A stretch of DNA of 64,000 nt, taken from Cryoendolithus antarcticus. Taxonomy: Eukaryota > Ascomycota > Dothideomycetes > Cladosporiales > Cladosporiaceae. The stretch lies in the NCBI GenBank assembly GCA_002077065.1, contig NAJO01000024.1, positions 434,001 through 498,000 on the forward strand, read 5' to 3'. Made by a program: the position numbers and the translations under genes. Positions 1 through 10,677 of the stretch are shown one piece after another (the first letter of the stretch is position 1; each line of letters opens with the position of its first letter). Under the pieces are notes generated by a model. That model ran no database searches. It was given only the letters and a program-made list of their open reading frames with translations, and was not told where the DNA came from.

Positions 1-437
1 TCGCGCTTCCTCAGCGCTGCCAATGACCCATCATCGCCAGACACTGTCTCCGCCGCAATGTCCTCTGCCACAGCGCTGTCCCTCCTCACCTCCGCGGCCA
101 CACCCTCCACCCCATCCCTCACGTTATCCACTACCTGCTCTCCAGCCTTCCTGACTTCCTCTGCTGTTCTCCGCACCTCCTGCCCTGCCCGCTGTGCCTG
201 GACCTCAGCTCCATCTGTCCACTTTGCCTTCTCGTCGCCCGCAAATACCTTGCCAAGCTCCCACGCCGCGCCAACAGTGACGGTGACTCTATCAGTCTGC
301 CACTTGACAGCTTTGACCGCACTACTCGTCTCTTTCAGTACCTCCCACTGTTCTCTGCGAAGTCCAAGGTGTTGACGGCCAATAGCTCGGGCAGTGTTGA
401 AGAGCTTGGCGGCGTCGAGGATGCGTTTGCCGGCCAT
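1..437 (-). CDS. COQ8: COQ8/ABC1-family atypical kinase, N-terminal fragment (runs off left edge)
   Basis: The minus-strand frame is open from an ATG at 437 to the window edge (about 145 codons, 3' part missing). It begins MAGKRILDAAKLFNTARAIG and continues with a stretch ending AVKWQTDRVTVTV. This matches the conserved N-terminal segment of fungal COQ8 (ABC1/UbiB family), where a short lead with LLDAAALFNA-like sequence and a KxQTDRVT element precedes the kinase-like fold. COQ8 is a mitochondrial matrix ATPase/kinase-like protein that supports the coenzyme Q biosynthetic complex. The rest of the visible part is a charged, Ala/Glu-rich linker typical of the pre-kinase region. The KxGQ motif and ATP site lie outside the window, so the assignment rests on the N-terminus only. 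It is divergent from the DCP1-like gene, sharing about 258 bp. Confidence 0.72.
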   Translation of the reverse strand, partial: MAGKRILDAAKLFNTARAIGRQHLGLRREQWEVLKETSSAVKAVKWQTDRVTVTVGAAWELGKVFAGDEKAKWTDGAEVQAQRAGQEVRRTAEEVRKAGEQVVDNVRDGVEGVAAEVRRDSAVAEDIAAETVSGDDGSLAALRKR

Positions 438-695
438 GCGGTGGGAGATTGGAGTCAGTGGGAGGTCATGATAGGCGTGGGATGACGGAGGGTCCGTTGA
501 TGGTGCGTGTAGTGAGGGAATACACGTGACATGAATGTAGCAAGTGATCAATGACATGTGATGGACTTTATCTCGGACATAAGAGGCTGCTGTGTACGCA
601 AAGCCATCCCCCCTTCCTCGGTGTCAATTGCAACACGCTATGATACCACGATAATCACGACGTCTCCCTCCACCACCTCTCTGCACTACGCCGCC
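438..695. promoter_or_regulatory. Divergent promoter between COQ8-like and DCP1-like genes
   Basis: The 258 bp between two divergently read start codons must hold both promoters. I see no clear TATA box. The DCP1-like reading frame stays open upstream to a GTG near 558, but the ATG at 696 fits the family better. Confidence 0.4.
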
Positions 696-1604
696 ATGCC
701 CCCCAAGAAAGCCCGCAACGGCCGCGCCGCTCCCTCCCAACCCCAAGCCCCCATCCCCTCTGACTACGACACCGAAGATCTCTCCCTTCCCATCCCACCT
801 CCCCCAAAACGACGAAACTCCGAGCTCAACCTCCTGGTCCTCCGCCGCTATCTCCCCGCTCTAACCTCCATAATCTCAATAGCCGCCTTCGCCGTGGTCT
901 ACACCTTCAGCCCCACTACCTCGACCTGGGAGAAGACTGGGCAGGAAGGAACGCTCTTCCTGTGTCAGCTAGCTTCGGAAGATGGGAGTCCCAGGTTCAG
1001 TGTTGTGGTGCTGAACCGCAAAGGTCTAGAGAACTTCGTCGTAGAGATACAGGGCGAGGAGATGGTGCAGGTGAGCGAGGAGTATATCATGTTACAGGTT
1101 GAGGGGGAGGATGGGGAGGGCAAGGTGTACGGGCTCTGGGTGTTCAGTGAAGAGGGCGAGGTGCCAACGACGTTGGAAAGGATGAGTGGAGCTATGAGGG
1201 AGTGTGCGAGGCTGGCTGAAGGGGCGGGCGTAGACGGAGGGGAAGTGCAAGGGGAGGAAGATGGGTACGAGGATGAGGATCAAACCGAGGAGGAGGGGTA
1301 TGAGGAGAACTACGAGACGGCGTTCAGTCATGATGGAGCAGCGCAACCGGCGTATGAGACGGCGCCTCCCGTTGCGCAGCCAGCATTGGTCGGACCAGGC
1401 GGACAGAGGATCGACTTGCTGAATCTGTTCAACCAGCCGCAATCACAAGCTCAGTCCCAGCCGTCTGCTGCACCGGCGTTCCGACCGAGTCCAGACACCG
1501 ACTTTTTTCGAGCGACGAACGCTCCAGCTATGCCGGCCGGAAATGGAGCGCCCGTACAGCAGAACGCGCTGCTCGATCTGTTCAAGAACGCGAAACGAGG
1601 CTGA
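696..1604 (+). CDS. DCP1: DCP1-like mRNA decapping co-activator (EVH1 domain)
   Basis: This 302-aa protein has one exon. Residues about 44-170 carry the DCP1-type EVH1/PH signature: a helix with LLVLRRYLPALTSI, then AAFAVVYTF, then WEKTGQEGTLFLCQL, a strand region with VVVLNRKGLENFVVE, and YGLWVF before an Arg/Glu helix. DCP1 activates the DCP2 decapping enzyme in cytoplasmic 5'-3' mRNA decay. The C-terminal half is acidic and Gln/Pro-rich and carries two similar short motifs, DLLNLF (codons from 1413) and ALLDLFK at the extreme C-terminus. I chose the ATG at 696 because the N-terminus MPPKKAR is the usual fungal start and the upstream extension is not conserved-looking. Family assignment is firm; the role of the C-terminal motifs is inference. 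Confidence 0.85.
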   Translation: MPPKKARNGRAAPSQPQAPIPSDYDTEDLSLPIPPPPKRRNSELNLLVLRRYLPALTSIISIAAFAVVYTFSPTTSTWEKTGQEGTLFLCQLASEDGSPRFSVVVLNRKGLENFVVEIQGEEMVQVSEEYIMLQVEGEDGEGKVYGLWVFSEEGEVPTTLERMSGAMRECARLAEGAGVDGGEVQGEEDGYEDEDQTEEEGYEENYETAFSHDGAAQPAYETAPPVAQPALVGPGGQRIDLLNLFNQPQSQAQSQPSAAPAFRPSPDTDFFRATNAPAMPAGNGAPVQQNALLDLFKNAKRG

Positions 1605-1691
1605 GCTACATCCACACGAGTCTATGATGTCTATGGTGTCTAGAATATATCCGAACCGACAAATGGCGCGACCCTCCCACGACACCCACCA

Positions 1692-3002
1692 CTAGGTTGA
1701 AGCCTGACACGCCACTCGCATACTTGTAAGTTCCTCCATCAACTTCGCCTTCTCCCACTTCCCACTAAGTGCTCTCCTCAACAGCTGCTGCTCGCTCTCC
1801 GGCCCCTTGCTACCCGGTACTGGCTTCCTCTTGTCTGGGTTCGAGGGGAAAGGATACCCCTCAGCCACGCTCTGCACAAAAGCATCCACTTGCTGCTCCG
1901 TCCCCTCCTTCCCTTGCATACCAGCCAGCAGATCATACGTCGCCTCGATCAACGGATGCGTATCAATGCTCTCCATAGTCTTACCCATTGCGCAGCTAAC
2001 CTGGAACAAATGTGCGATCCGGTCCACGTCCTGACTCACGTTCTCGCCAGCGCCATGGAACAATCCAGGACTAAAGAACAGCGCATCGCCCTTCTCCAGC
2101 GGCAGACTGACATAATTCTCCGCAAAGTACTGCTTGAACTCCTCTCTTCCTGTAGCCATATACCCCTCCCCGAACCCCTGACTATAAGGCAAGAACCTCG
2201 TCGGGCCACTCTCAGCCGGCATATCTGCGTGTGCCACCGCGCCTTGCATCGTCAGCAGTCTGGAAAGCTCGTGCATCTGCTTCGGGAACTTGGCCACATC
2301 CTCCCTACTCGGAAATCCCAGATGATAGTCGCGATGCAGGTGCTGCGGCTTCCCGCCCGGCCTCACAGCATTCACCTGCGCCGTGATCTTGTACTGCGGT
2401 CCTAAGTACGCTGAGCAGATCACCGGAAACAGAGGGTTCGAGAAATAGTCCAAGAATGTCTCGGGATCCTGTAAGCAGAGCTTCGAGAAAGAGTTCGAGA
2501 TCCAGGCATTCGGCGTCTTGTCGTACTTCGTCGTGCCGAAGTATGCGGGATCGCTGAGCTTGGCTTCGGCTTCGCGGTTGATGATTGCTGTGAAAGCACT
2601 GTTCGCGGCGTCTATGAGTGACAGATCGCGGAAGAAGTTCTTCATTACTAGGACGCCGGGGCCGTGGTAGAGGATGTGGAAGACTTCGTCTTGAAACTCT
2701 TCCACGACCTTCGCATCGTTGAGGTTCAGGGACCGGGCATCGTAGATGGGGATGTTGCGTTCAATACTCGAAGCCAGAGGGTAGGTGGAGGGCAGTGTGT
2801 CCTGCTCCACGAGGGCTTTGAAAGCTAGCAGCGAAGGCGTGTCGTTGGGGTTGTAGCGGGCTTTGGACACTTTCTTCGCTTCTTTCCGTTGAGTGAGCAG
2901 AGAAGGGATGTCCAGGTATGAGAGCGTGCCTACCACAGCTGCCAGGGTGGCGAATGCTGCGATGGCTGTTGGGACGCCTTGACGGAGCGGCGTGGGCGCC
3001 AT
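1692..3002 (-). CDS. Phytanoyl-CoA dioxygenase (PhyH) family protein
   Basis: This is a 436-aa Fe(II)/2-oxoglutarate-dependent dioxygenase of the PhyH family. Candidate iron ligands are in HLHRDYH (H223-x-D225) and GLFHGAG (H316); the candidate 2-oxoglutarate Arg is in VDRIAHLF (R328). A hydrophobic stretch at residues 10-30 followed by KEAKK suggests an N-terminal membrane anchor or targeting signal. The frame stays open to a TTG at 3041, but the first ATG is at 3002. The substrate cannot be told from sequence: fungal PhyH proteins act on lipids and on secondary metabolites, and no biosynthetic cluster surrounds this gene. It lies tail to tail with the DCP1-like gene (87 bp between stops). 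Confidence 0.8.
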   Translation of the reverse strand: MAPTPLRQGVPTAIAAFATLAAVVGTLSYLDIPSLLTQRKEAKKVSKARYNPNDTPSLLAFKALVEQDTLPSTYPLASSIERNIPIYDARSLNLNDAKVVEEFQDEVFHILYHGPGVLVMKNFFRDLSLIDAANSAFTAIINREAEAKLSDPAYFGTTKYDKTPNAWISNSFSKLCLQDPETFLDYFSNPLFPVICSAYLGPQYKITAQVNAVRPGGKPQHLHRDYHLGFPSREDVAKFPKQMHELSRLLTMQGAVAHADMPAESGPTRFLPYSQGFGEGYMATGREEFKQYFAENYVSLPLEKGDALFFSPGLFHGAGENVSQDVDRIAHLFQVSCAMGKTMESIDTHPLIEATYDLLAGMQGKEGTEQQVDAFVQSVAEGYPFPSNPDKRKPVPGSKGPESEQQLLRRALSGKWEKAKLMEELTSMRVACQAST

Positions 3003-3329
3003 GATTGATGCGATTCTTGTGAGGCTTTGCCTTGCTAGCAATTATAGAAGTTTGCATAGCAAGTAGTCATGGTTTTCAATTGCAGTAGAATGGAGCTGTA
3101 AATAGTGTATTTCAGGCTGATCTCGATGAGGCAGCTCGGCGAGATGATAGTCCGGCGCATAGAGCTGCCCCTCGGTGTACAGTACTGACAAAGATACATC
3201 TACGGCGTCGAATACATATGCACAGCAAGGCGCACATAAACAAGCCCACTGGAGCGTGCATAGCACATCAAAGCAGACAAGTAACGATCAGGTTTGATGA
3301 GCGAACGGCATGGACGGGATATCGTTCTT
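3003..3329. other. Intergenic: PhyH promoter and UPRT 3' flank
   Basis: This 327 bp lies between two minus-strand genes in tandem. It should contain the UPRT terminator and the PhyH promoter. No other gene or repeat is seen. Confidence 0.4.
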
Positions 3330-4248
<919 letters not shown>

Positions 4249-4817
4249 TGTGGCAGTAATGGTAGTACTCCGACTGGACCTTCCGAAGCAGACCCCAAAT
4301 GGATCAACGCTCTCGTAGAACTTGATATCTCCGAATTCCAAGCTTCGGTTCGGTTGTATTGTATTACTCGAGATAATTTACGATCATCGGCCGAAAGCTC
4401 GAGTCTGCAATTGCATTGAGATTGGGGCACGCGAGCACAAGCACAAGCACATATGGAAAGTGGGGGAAGGTCCAATCTGATAAACTAAATTAGGGTTGAG
4501 ATCTGCCGCTTCCCGCTGTGACGCCATGCTTGTTTCAGGCGTGGGCGTGGGATGCGTGCGACAAGTCTCGCGGACTTTCTGACTTCACTGTCAATAACAA
4601 ACTAATGTCGCTATTGTGTTTGCTCAGACTGGTCCTTCACCCGCACTCGACGCCGACTGAGTGATACTTAGCACCGATCTCGCCCACCACGGGATCCCAG
4701 TCATTGCGTCCAGCATTCTCGATGGCACAACGCTGCTCAATACCATGACTGGAGTGTTATGATCTTTCCTTTGTAGGCAACAGCGCTCTCGCTTGAGGTT
4801 TTGCGGTATACTCGAAC
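4249..4817. promoter_or_regulatory. Divergent promoter region UPRT / WAPL
   Basis: The 569 bp between two divergent start codons holds no recognisable gene or repeat. It presumably carries both promoters and 5' UTRs. Confidence 0.4.
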
Positions 4818-7800
4818 ATGGCATCCGTTGCATCAGCCCCGGTGGCGAGGCGAAAGAAGACGAACAATGTGTACGGTCGAACAGCACGGCCGGCGTTCGG
4901 CGCAAATCAAGTAAACTTCTTTGACGATGATGAGCCTGTGAAGGAGCCAGCCTTCAAGAGGATCAAGTCAGCAAATGCTTCATTGCCACAGCGACAATAT
5001 CCTGTGGAGGTCAAGAGAGCAGTGACAAGCATAGTTCCGGCGAGACCTACAGCTGTAGTCGCAACCCAAGTGAAGCGCGTGGACAAAGATGCATTCGATG
5101 TGCCGTCTTCTGAGGATGAGAGCAATCATGCGGACAGTCGAGTTCTGGTACCACTCGTGCTACGAGCTCAAAGTGAACTTGTCAATGACCGAGCGGAGGT
5201 CGTGCAGCCACGGTCAATTGTCCAGCCTGCGCCCCTGCAAGACGAGGAGTCCTTTGGCATCACCGACACGACATTGAGCCTTCATTTCACATCGGGACAG
5301 TCGCCGTATAACAGTACGGAGACAAGCGAGGTCGAAGTTGTGGGCATGGAACCTGCGCCAATCAGTCCCCCGGGAGTTCGGAAGCACGCAATGTCTGGAA
5401 GTGCACTCGAAAGACTCGCTGCGAGAAAGCGTCAAGCAATCTCGAAGACTACAGCTGCAGTGTCTACGGTACCATCCCAAGTAACATCATCGATCAAAGT
5501 CCCAGTCCATCGGAAGGTCCCGGTCACAACATCACGGGAGAACAGCCCACCACTGTCAAATCAGCTACGTCAACCACAAGTGACAAAGCCTACGCCTGTC
5601 GAGAAGGACATATTCGACGTACCTTCTGATGCTGAGCCTGCGCCACAAGCCCATAGATCTCTCTACAAGGTCAGGATCAGGTCCAGGCGGTCGCCAGTAG
5701 TTGATGGTGTCGCAACGCCAAGGAAGTCGTCATCTACCCCGGAGCCTCTGAGTGCGATGCTGGGTCCAGAAAAGGACGTTATCGACAGCGGTATAACGGT
5801 CTCACCCAGCGCAGACAAAGGGACCGATGTGTTGTTCACGCCGAGATCAGACCGTGGTCGATTTACTCATCAGGAGCGGCGAAATAGCGTCAGTGGATCT
5901 GGTGCGCTCACACCAAAGCAGAAGCAGCTCTGGGCTGATTTCCTCGGCTCTGAAGACGCACAAGAGGCTCCGACTGCGGCTACCAGTATGCGAAGGCTCA
6001 AGCTCCATGACTCGAGTGATCCGATTGGCAAGTCTTCCCTTGTGCCTGCCAAGCGATCACAGCCATGTACCGCATCGAGGCGTAGGACCCGGGCTGTGGA
6101 TCGACTAAAAGCTGCACGGCTCGATGCCAGCGATAGTGAAGGCAGCGAGAGCAGCGAGGACGCCGATGATTCCGAGATGCCTGACATTGAAGATTCAACT
6201 GCTAGACATAAGGCCGATCCCCAGACTCTTGCACACGAACCGCCAAGGCAGTGCACCACGGCGACAAGTCAAGAGACCAAGCCAGTAGACGGACCTCGCA
6301 TTACCTATGCGAAGGTGCGGTCTCACCTGGCGGAAGATAGCCTTGAGGGTATGATACTCGACCTCCCAACAGAGACGCCACAGCGAGCTGCTGCAACTGC
6401 TAGGCGCGTTGGCAGACCAGCTGAAGTTCAGACATCTGGGTTCGATCTTGATGACGACGATGACGGTACTGCGAAAGGTGTCCGCACAATACACGAGCTT
6501 CGCGCTGCTGGACGCAGTACGAGAGTCATGGGAGAGATCGGTGATCTACTGCAGGAGATAGCAGACCATACACAGGGATCGAGGAGCCGACGGAGAGCCG
6601 CGCTACTCGAGCTTGCGACGAAGTTGCTTGACCCGAAGTTCACGCAGCAATTCGTTGGACATGGCTTTGAGCATCAGCTGCTTGCTGAGCATGGTGCGCC
6701 ACCGGACACGATAGCAGATTTCATTCTCGCCAGTGCGTACATGCTACTGGCTGCGTCGGACCTGTCTACACATACCCTCAAGAGCTTCCAAAAGGCACTG
6801 CCATGGTTGATCATACAGCTGGGCAATCAACAGCATGTGGGCAAGCTCGCGAAGGCGCGGTCGAGTAACATGTCGAAGGCAGCACAAGGCGACGTCGTGG
6901 CATTTGTAGAGAAGCTACGCGCTTCCTCTGGCTTCAAGGACAGGCAGCCAGAGATACTCACACCTCGCCTTGTGGCTCTGAAGACGATCGATGCATTGGT
7001 CGGCAAGTTGCGCAACAGCGGCAACAGATCGACGCTGTTGAGCGCTGCAGATCTTGGCGCGATAGTACCGAGCAGTGGACTCGACACTGCGCTACGAACG
7101 AGCAGTGATGGCTTGCTAGAAGCCGAGCTTGTCATCTCGCTACTGGAAGCACTGTCGACACTCTCAGCAGTCAGTGAGTGGCCCAAACAAGTCATGAAAT
7201 CCATTGGAAGTCTCCCTTCAGCACTCGCAACTGCATCTGACGCGGCACCTCACTCCAAGTGGCTCAGCTATCGTCTCTGCCTGAACGTCACGAACGACCC
7301 ATCGATCGACCATACTGTCTTCGCGGGTCAAAATGCAGTTCAGTACATTCTCAATGACATCGTGTCGGGCTTTGCAGCCCTGCAGAATCCCACCGTCACG
7401 CTTGAAGAAATTTCCGAAGAAACGATGGCGCTGAACCTCGATCTGCTCGTCCTGGCTATCGGCATAATGGTCAATCTAGCTGAACATAGCGCCGCTGCGC
7501 GCACGAAGTGTTTGCTGCCCCTCAGCCTGCCAGACTTGCAGAACGCCATTTCCATCTTCACGACTGGTCAGGATAAGCTAGAAGACGCCGAGTCAGAACT
7601 CGAATCTCAAGCCAACGTCGCGTTGGGCTACCTGGCCGTCATGTTGGCGAATCTATGCCAGGACGCGGAGGTGAGGCATATCATCGCGCAAGCTCTGCCT
7701 GGAGGCACTCTCGCGGTGCTCATTGGGGCTATCGAAGAATTTGTATTGTACCACGAGAAGGTCGACGGCCTCAGCTTCGAGGGAGCTGAAGGTCAGGAGG

Positions 7801-7865
7801 TGTGGAGTGTCTTTACGGGACGACTACAGGAGGTGCTGGGCAGGTTGAAGGGGGGCAAAATGTGA
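4818..7865 (+). CDS. WPL1: WAPL-like cohesin release factor
   Basis: This is a single-exon protein of 1015 aa. The N-terminal half (about 1-480) is disordered, Ser/Pro/Arg-rich, with an acidic patch. The C-terminal half (about 490-1005) matches the fungal WAPL (Rad61/Wpl1) domain: it opens with RITYAKVRSHLAEDS, then TIHELRAAGRSTRVMGEI and RRAALLELATKLLDPKF, followed by armadillo-like helical repeats. WAPL with Pds5 opens the cohesin ring in the nucleus and so controls sister-chromatid cohesion and loop size. An N-terminal motif, GANQVNFFDDDEP, precedes the disordered region. Start at 4818 is the first in-frame ATG. Confidence 0.88.
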   Translation: MASVASAPVARRKKTNNVYGRTARPAFGANQVNFFDDDEPVKEPAFKRIKSANASLPQRQYPVEVKRAVTSIVPARPTAVVATQVKRVDKDAFDVPSSEDESNHADSRVLVPLVLRAQSELVNDRAEVVQPRSIVQPAPLQDEESFGITDTTLSLHFTSGQSPYNSTETSEVEVVGMEPAPISPPGVRKHAMSGSALERLAARKRQAISKTTAAVSTVPSQVTSSIKVPVHRKVPVTTSRENSPPLSNQLRQPQVTKPTPVEKDIFDVPSDAEPAPQAHRSLYKVRIRSRRSPVVDGVATPRKSSSTPEPLSAMLGPEKDVIDSGITVSPSADKGTDVLFTPRSDRGRFTHQERRNSVSGSGALTPKQKQLWADFLGSEDAQEAPTAATSMRRLKLHDSSDPIGKSSLVPAKRSQPCTASRRRTRAVDRLKAARLDASDSEGSESSEDADDSEMPDIEDSTARHKADPQTLAHEPPRQCTTATSQETKPVDGPRITYAKVRSHLAEDSLEGMILDLPTETPQRAAATARRVGRPAEVQTSGFDLDDDDDGTAKGVRTIHELRAAGRSTRVMGEIGDLLQEIADHTQGSRSRRRAALLELATKLLDPKFTQQFVGHGFEHQLLAEHGAPPDTIADFILASAYMLLAASDLSTHTLKSFQKALPWLIIQLGNQQHVGKLAKARSSNMSKAAQGDVVAFVEKLRASSGFKDRQPEILTPRLVALKTIDALVGKLRNSGNRSTLLSAADLGAIVPSSGLDTALRTSSDGLLEAELVISLLEALSTLSAVSEWPKQVMKSIGSLPSALATASDAAPHSKWLSYRLCLNVTNDPSIDHTVFAGQNAVQYILNDIVSGFAALQNPTVTLEEISEETMALNLDLLVLAIGIMVNLAEHSAAARTKCLLPLSLPDLQNAISIFTTGQDKLEDAESELESQANVALGYLAVMLANLCQDAEVRHIIAQALPGGTLAVLIGAIEEFVLYHEKVDGLSFEGAEGQEVWSVFTGRLQEVLGRLKGGKM

Positions 7866-9152
7866 GGCTCGTGCATTACGGTAGCCCACATACATGCTAT
7901 ATCATGTCGGAAGGCTACTTGTCGTTTGTCAGGTCTGAGCGCTCTCGCTCGGCCACGGATAAGGAGGGAAGATAGCTGATACCCATACCCGGCCGGCGGA
8001 CGCGGAGGCGCAACCGGTACTATCACATTTGTCGATCTGAACGTAGCACTGTACCACATGCAGTGTCCTTCTCGCGTGGCAAGTCAATGTAGGACCCGGC
8101 TCTGTGTCTTGGTCGGGACCGGACATCTGCGTCCGCGACCAGCATCCTGTATCACCGTATTGAGGCTCTGCGCCATGATTTCATCGATCGCAAACATGTC
8201 ATCGTAATGTACCACACATGCTTCCTGCACCTCTCATGCAGCCCTGCGGCTCGCTTGAACCCATACCTGCCCATCCCGGCCAACAGTTCACTGCCGCAGT
8301 ATGCCCATGGAACGGATTTCCACGGCTAAACTCTCTGCTCGCCTCATCAGCACACCCACCATATCCAGTTCGTCTTCGATCACTCGTCCATGACCACTCG
8401 ACCACGTAGCACACTTTCCGGGTATCCAAGGCCTAGCCACAACGAACCACCCATCCAATTCGAGATATCCTCCTGTCATGGCTCCCCCTAGTACCAGATC
8501 TGCCTAGCCAATCAGCATCATGCAGATGGAAATAATGTGGAGGGGCACGTCTCATCTCCAGCTCTTCCGTCGGCACTCGCGCCGCTGCGTTGGGCTCTAC
8601 CGCTGCGCGTACACATGTGTTCCCTTGACCGCAAGTTCATCTTTGGGTGCGATACTTTGCTGGTTGCCGACCATGTCCTTGTATTTCGAGCTGACCGGGC
8701 CGTGGCGCGATGAGCGCAACTGTAACTACAGGTCTACATGGATGCGGAGGGGGTACATGTACAAGCTTCTTATTCCCCATTCCTTCCACCTCCCTGTCTG
8801 CTGTTGCTTTCACATGTTTTCTGTGACGTCGGTTGCTGTCTCTCACACTGCAACGGGACTTTCATAAGCTACTATACTACTACTCGGTGAAGTTGAAACT
8901 GCAATCACAGATCACGGAGAGGAAGCTACTCGGTCGCTATTACGTTTAGTTCGGATTTCCTGACCATTTGCGTCAACGAGTGTGGATCTCGAGCTCGAGG
9001 CCAGCCATAGAGCACGAGACCTACAACAGAAGAATCGAACACAAGGACCGCGTCTTTACCATTTGTGCTCAAAGTAACTTTCGCAACGGCGCATATCTTC
9101 TCGATCACTGCAGCAAACCGACCTTTTCGCTCGGGCCTGAGTGCAGGCCACC
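7866..9152. other. Intergenic, no gene recognised
   Basis: This 1.29 kb separates the WAPL stop from the Rheb start. Short open frames here look like chance, with none resembling a known family. It should contain the Rheb promoter and a long 5' leader. Confidence 0.35.
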
Positions 9153-9990
9153 ATGCCTCCCCAACAGAAGCACCGCAAGATGGCGATCGTAGGCTCTCGC
9201 TCGGTCGGCAAATCCTCCCTCACAGTACAGTACGTTGACGGGCACTTCGTCGACTCGTACTACCCAACAATAGAGAACACTTTCAGCAAAGTGATACGAC
9301 ACCGAAATCAGGACTTCGCTGTGGAGATGATCGATACAGCCGGACAGGACGAGTACAGTATATTGAACTCGAAGCACTTCATTGGGATACATGGGTATAT
9401 GATTGTATATTCTGTGGGGAGCCGGCAGAGCTTTGAGATGGTGAGGATTATACGGGATAAGATATTGAATCACTTAGTAAGTCTTTCTGTGGTTGCATCC
9501 GCTTTCTCCGAATAGCTCAGACGTGGGTAGTGCTGCTATATGCTCGGCTGCTTCTGTGGCGGGCTGTCGCGTAGCTTCAGTGAGAGGTGGGCATTGGAGT
9601 CAACCCATGGGAAATGGCTCTGTCTTTCTCTCAATAGCGCTACACCACTGCTCTCAACAGCCGCAGCTGAGGATATAGGAGCATTTGCGCAGTTCACACT
9701 TTTCGGAGAATACATGCGCGGGAAACCTGGCTAATCTATGCACTTAGGGTGCCGACACCGTTCCTCTCTTCATCGTGGCCAATAAATCCGATCTTCGACC
9801 CGAACAGCGCCAAGTCACGCTACAAGATGGCCAGAAACTAGCTAACACCTTAGGTTGCGGCTTCACAGAAGCATCTGCACGCTACAATGAAAACGTATCG
9901 CGGGCTTTTGAGGGTATGGTGGCTGAGATCGAAAAGGGCCAAGATGCAGGCCAACCAAAGGAGGGGAACTCAAAGTGCGCAGTCATGTAA
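9153..9990 (+). CDS. RHB1: Rheb-type small GTPase
   Basis: Exons 9153-9476 and 9748-9990 encode 188 aa. The P-loop GSRSVGKS (residues 14-21) has Arg at the position of Ras Gly12, a Rheb hallmark. The effector loop is YPTIENTF, switch II DTAGQDEYS, the guanine motif NKSDL, and the C-terminus CAVM is a CaaX farnesylation box. Rheb GTPases act at endomembranes upstream of TORC1 and, in fungi, also affect basic amino acid uptake. The intron is 271 bp, long for this window; phase 0 junction NHL|GADTVPLFIV matches the family. The frame is open to a GTG at 9141, but the ATG at 9153 is the natural start. Confidence 0.93.
9477..9747 (+). other. Long intron of the Rheb gene
   Basis: Donor GTAAGT at 9477 and acceptor CACTTAG ending at 9747. 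At 271 bp it is four to five times longer than most introns here. No coding homology is visible inside it. Confidence 0.8.
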
Positions 9991-10677
9991 AGTGCTGGTT
10001 GGTATACAAGGAAGCCATACGAGATCGAGCCGTGTGAGCAGAAGCGGGCACGACGGTACCAGGCCGGCATAAGATGGATTGCCGAGCGGGAATCTTGATT
10101 CCGCTAAATACGGGAGCGGGAAAGAGTCGCGTTTTGAGGGATGCGGGTCGGTGCTGCTATTGATACGCGGAGGAGCTCCAGGGACGGGAATGATTGAGAC
10201 GGCCGAAACAGGACAATGCTAGACCGGAGGCTTAGGAGGCTTGCGTGAGCGCATTTGAGGGTTGGCAGGGCGTTACTGGCGTCCAAATTTGTTGGAGGAG
10301 GTAGGCTAGCAAGTCTATTATCCGAACACACCCTGATACAACCTCCCTTCTCCGAATTGCTGTTATGGCGACAGCGCTGCTATTGACCTGATCGCTGCAG
10401 TGAAGAAATGTGCCACTGTCCTGTGAAGAGGCTGAGAATGTAACGACATGGCTCGAATACTCTCTCGGAGACGCCTATGGTCGCTGGCCGTAACAGAGTA
10501 GATGTATAGCAGCATAAGAGAACCTTCAAGTTCTTGGAAGAAGCCACAATTGGTTCATTGCAGCAAACCGATGTTCTTAATCGTAGTTGCTTATTCGGCA
10601 GTGAGATTGAAACGCTACTTGAGAACACTACACAGCTATAAGTACCCTTATCGCACACTCCCACCCTCATGCAAACC
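9991..10677. other. Intergenic between Rheb and LSC1 (convergent)
   Basis: The 687 bp lies between two stop codons of converging genes. It contains their 3' UTRs; nothing else is recognised. A sequence near 10446 resembles a tRNA B-box but has no tRNA around it. Confidence 0.35.

Noticed and set aside
10446..10460. GGCTCGAATAC, similar to a tRNA B-box
   Set aside because: No A-box at the right distance and no cloverleaf can be formed around it.
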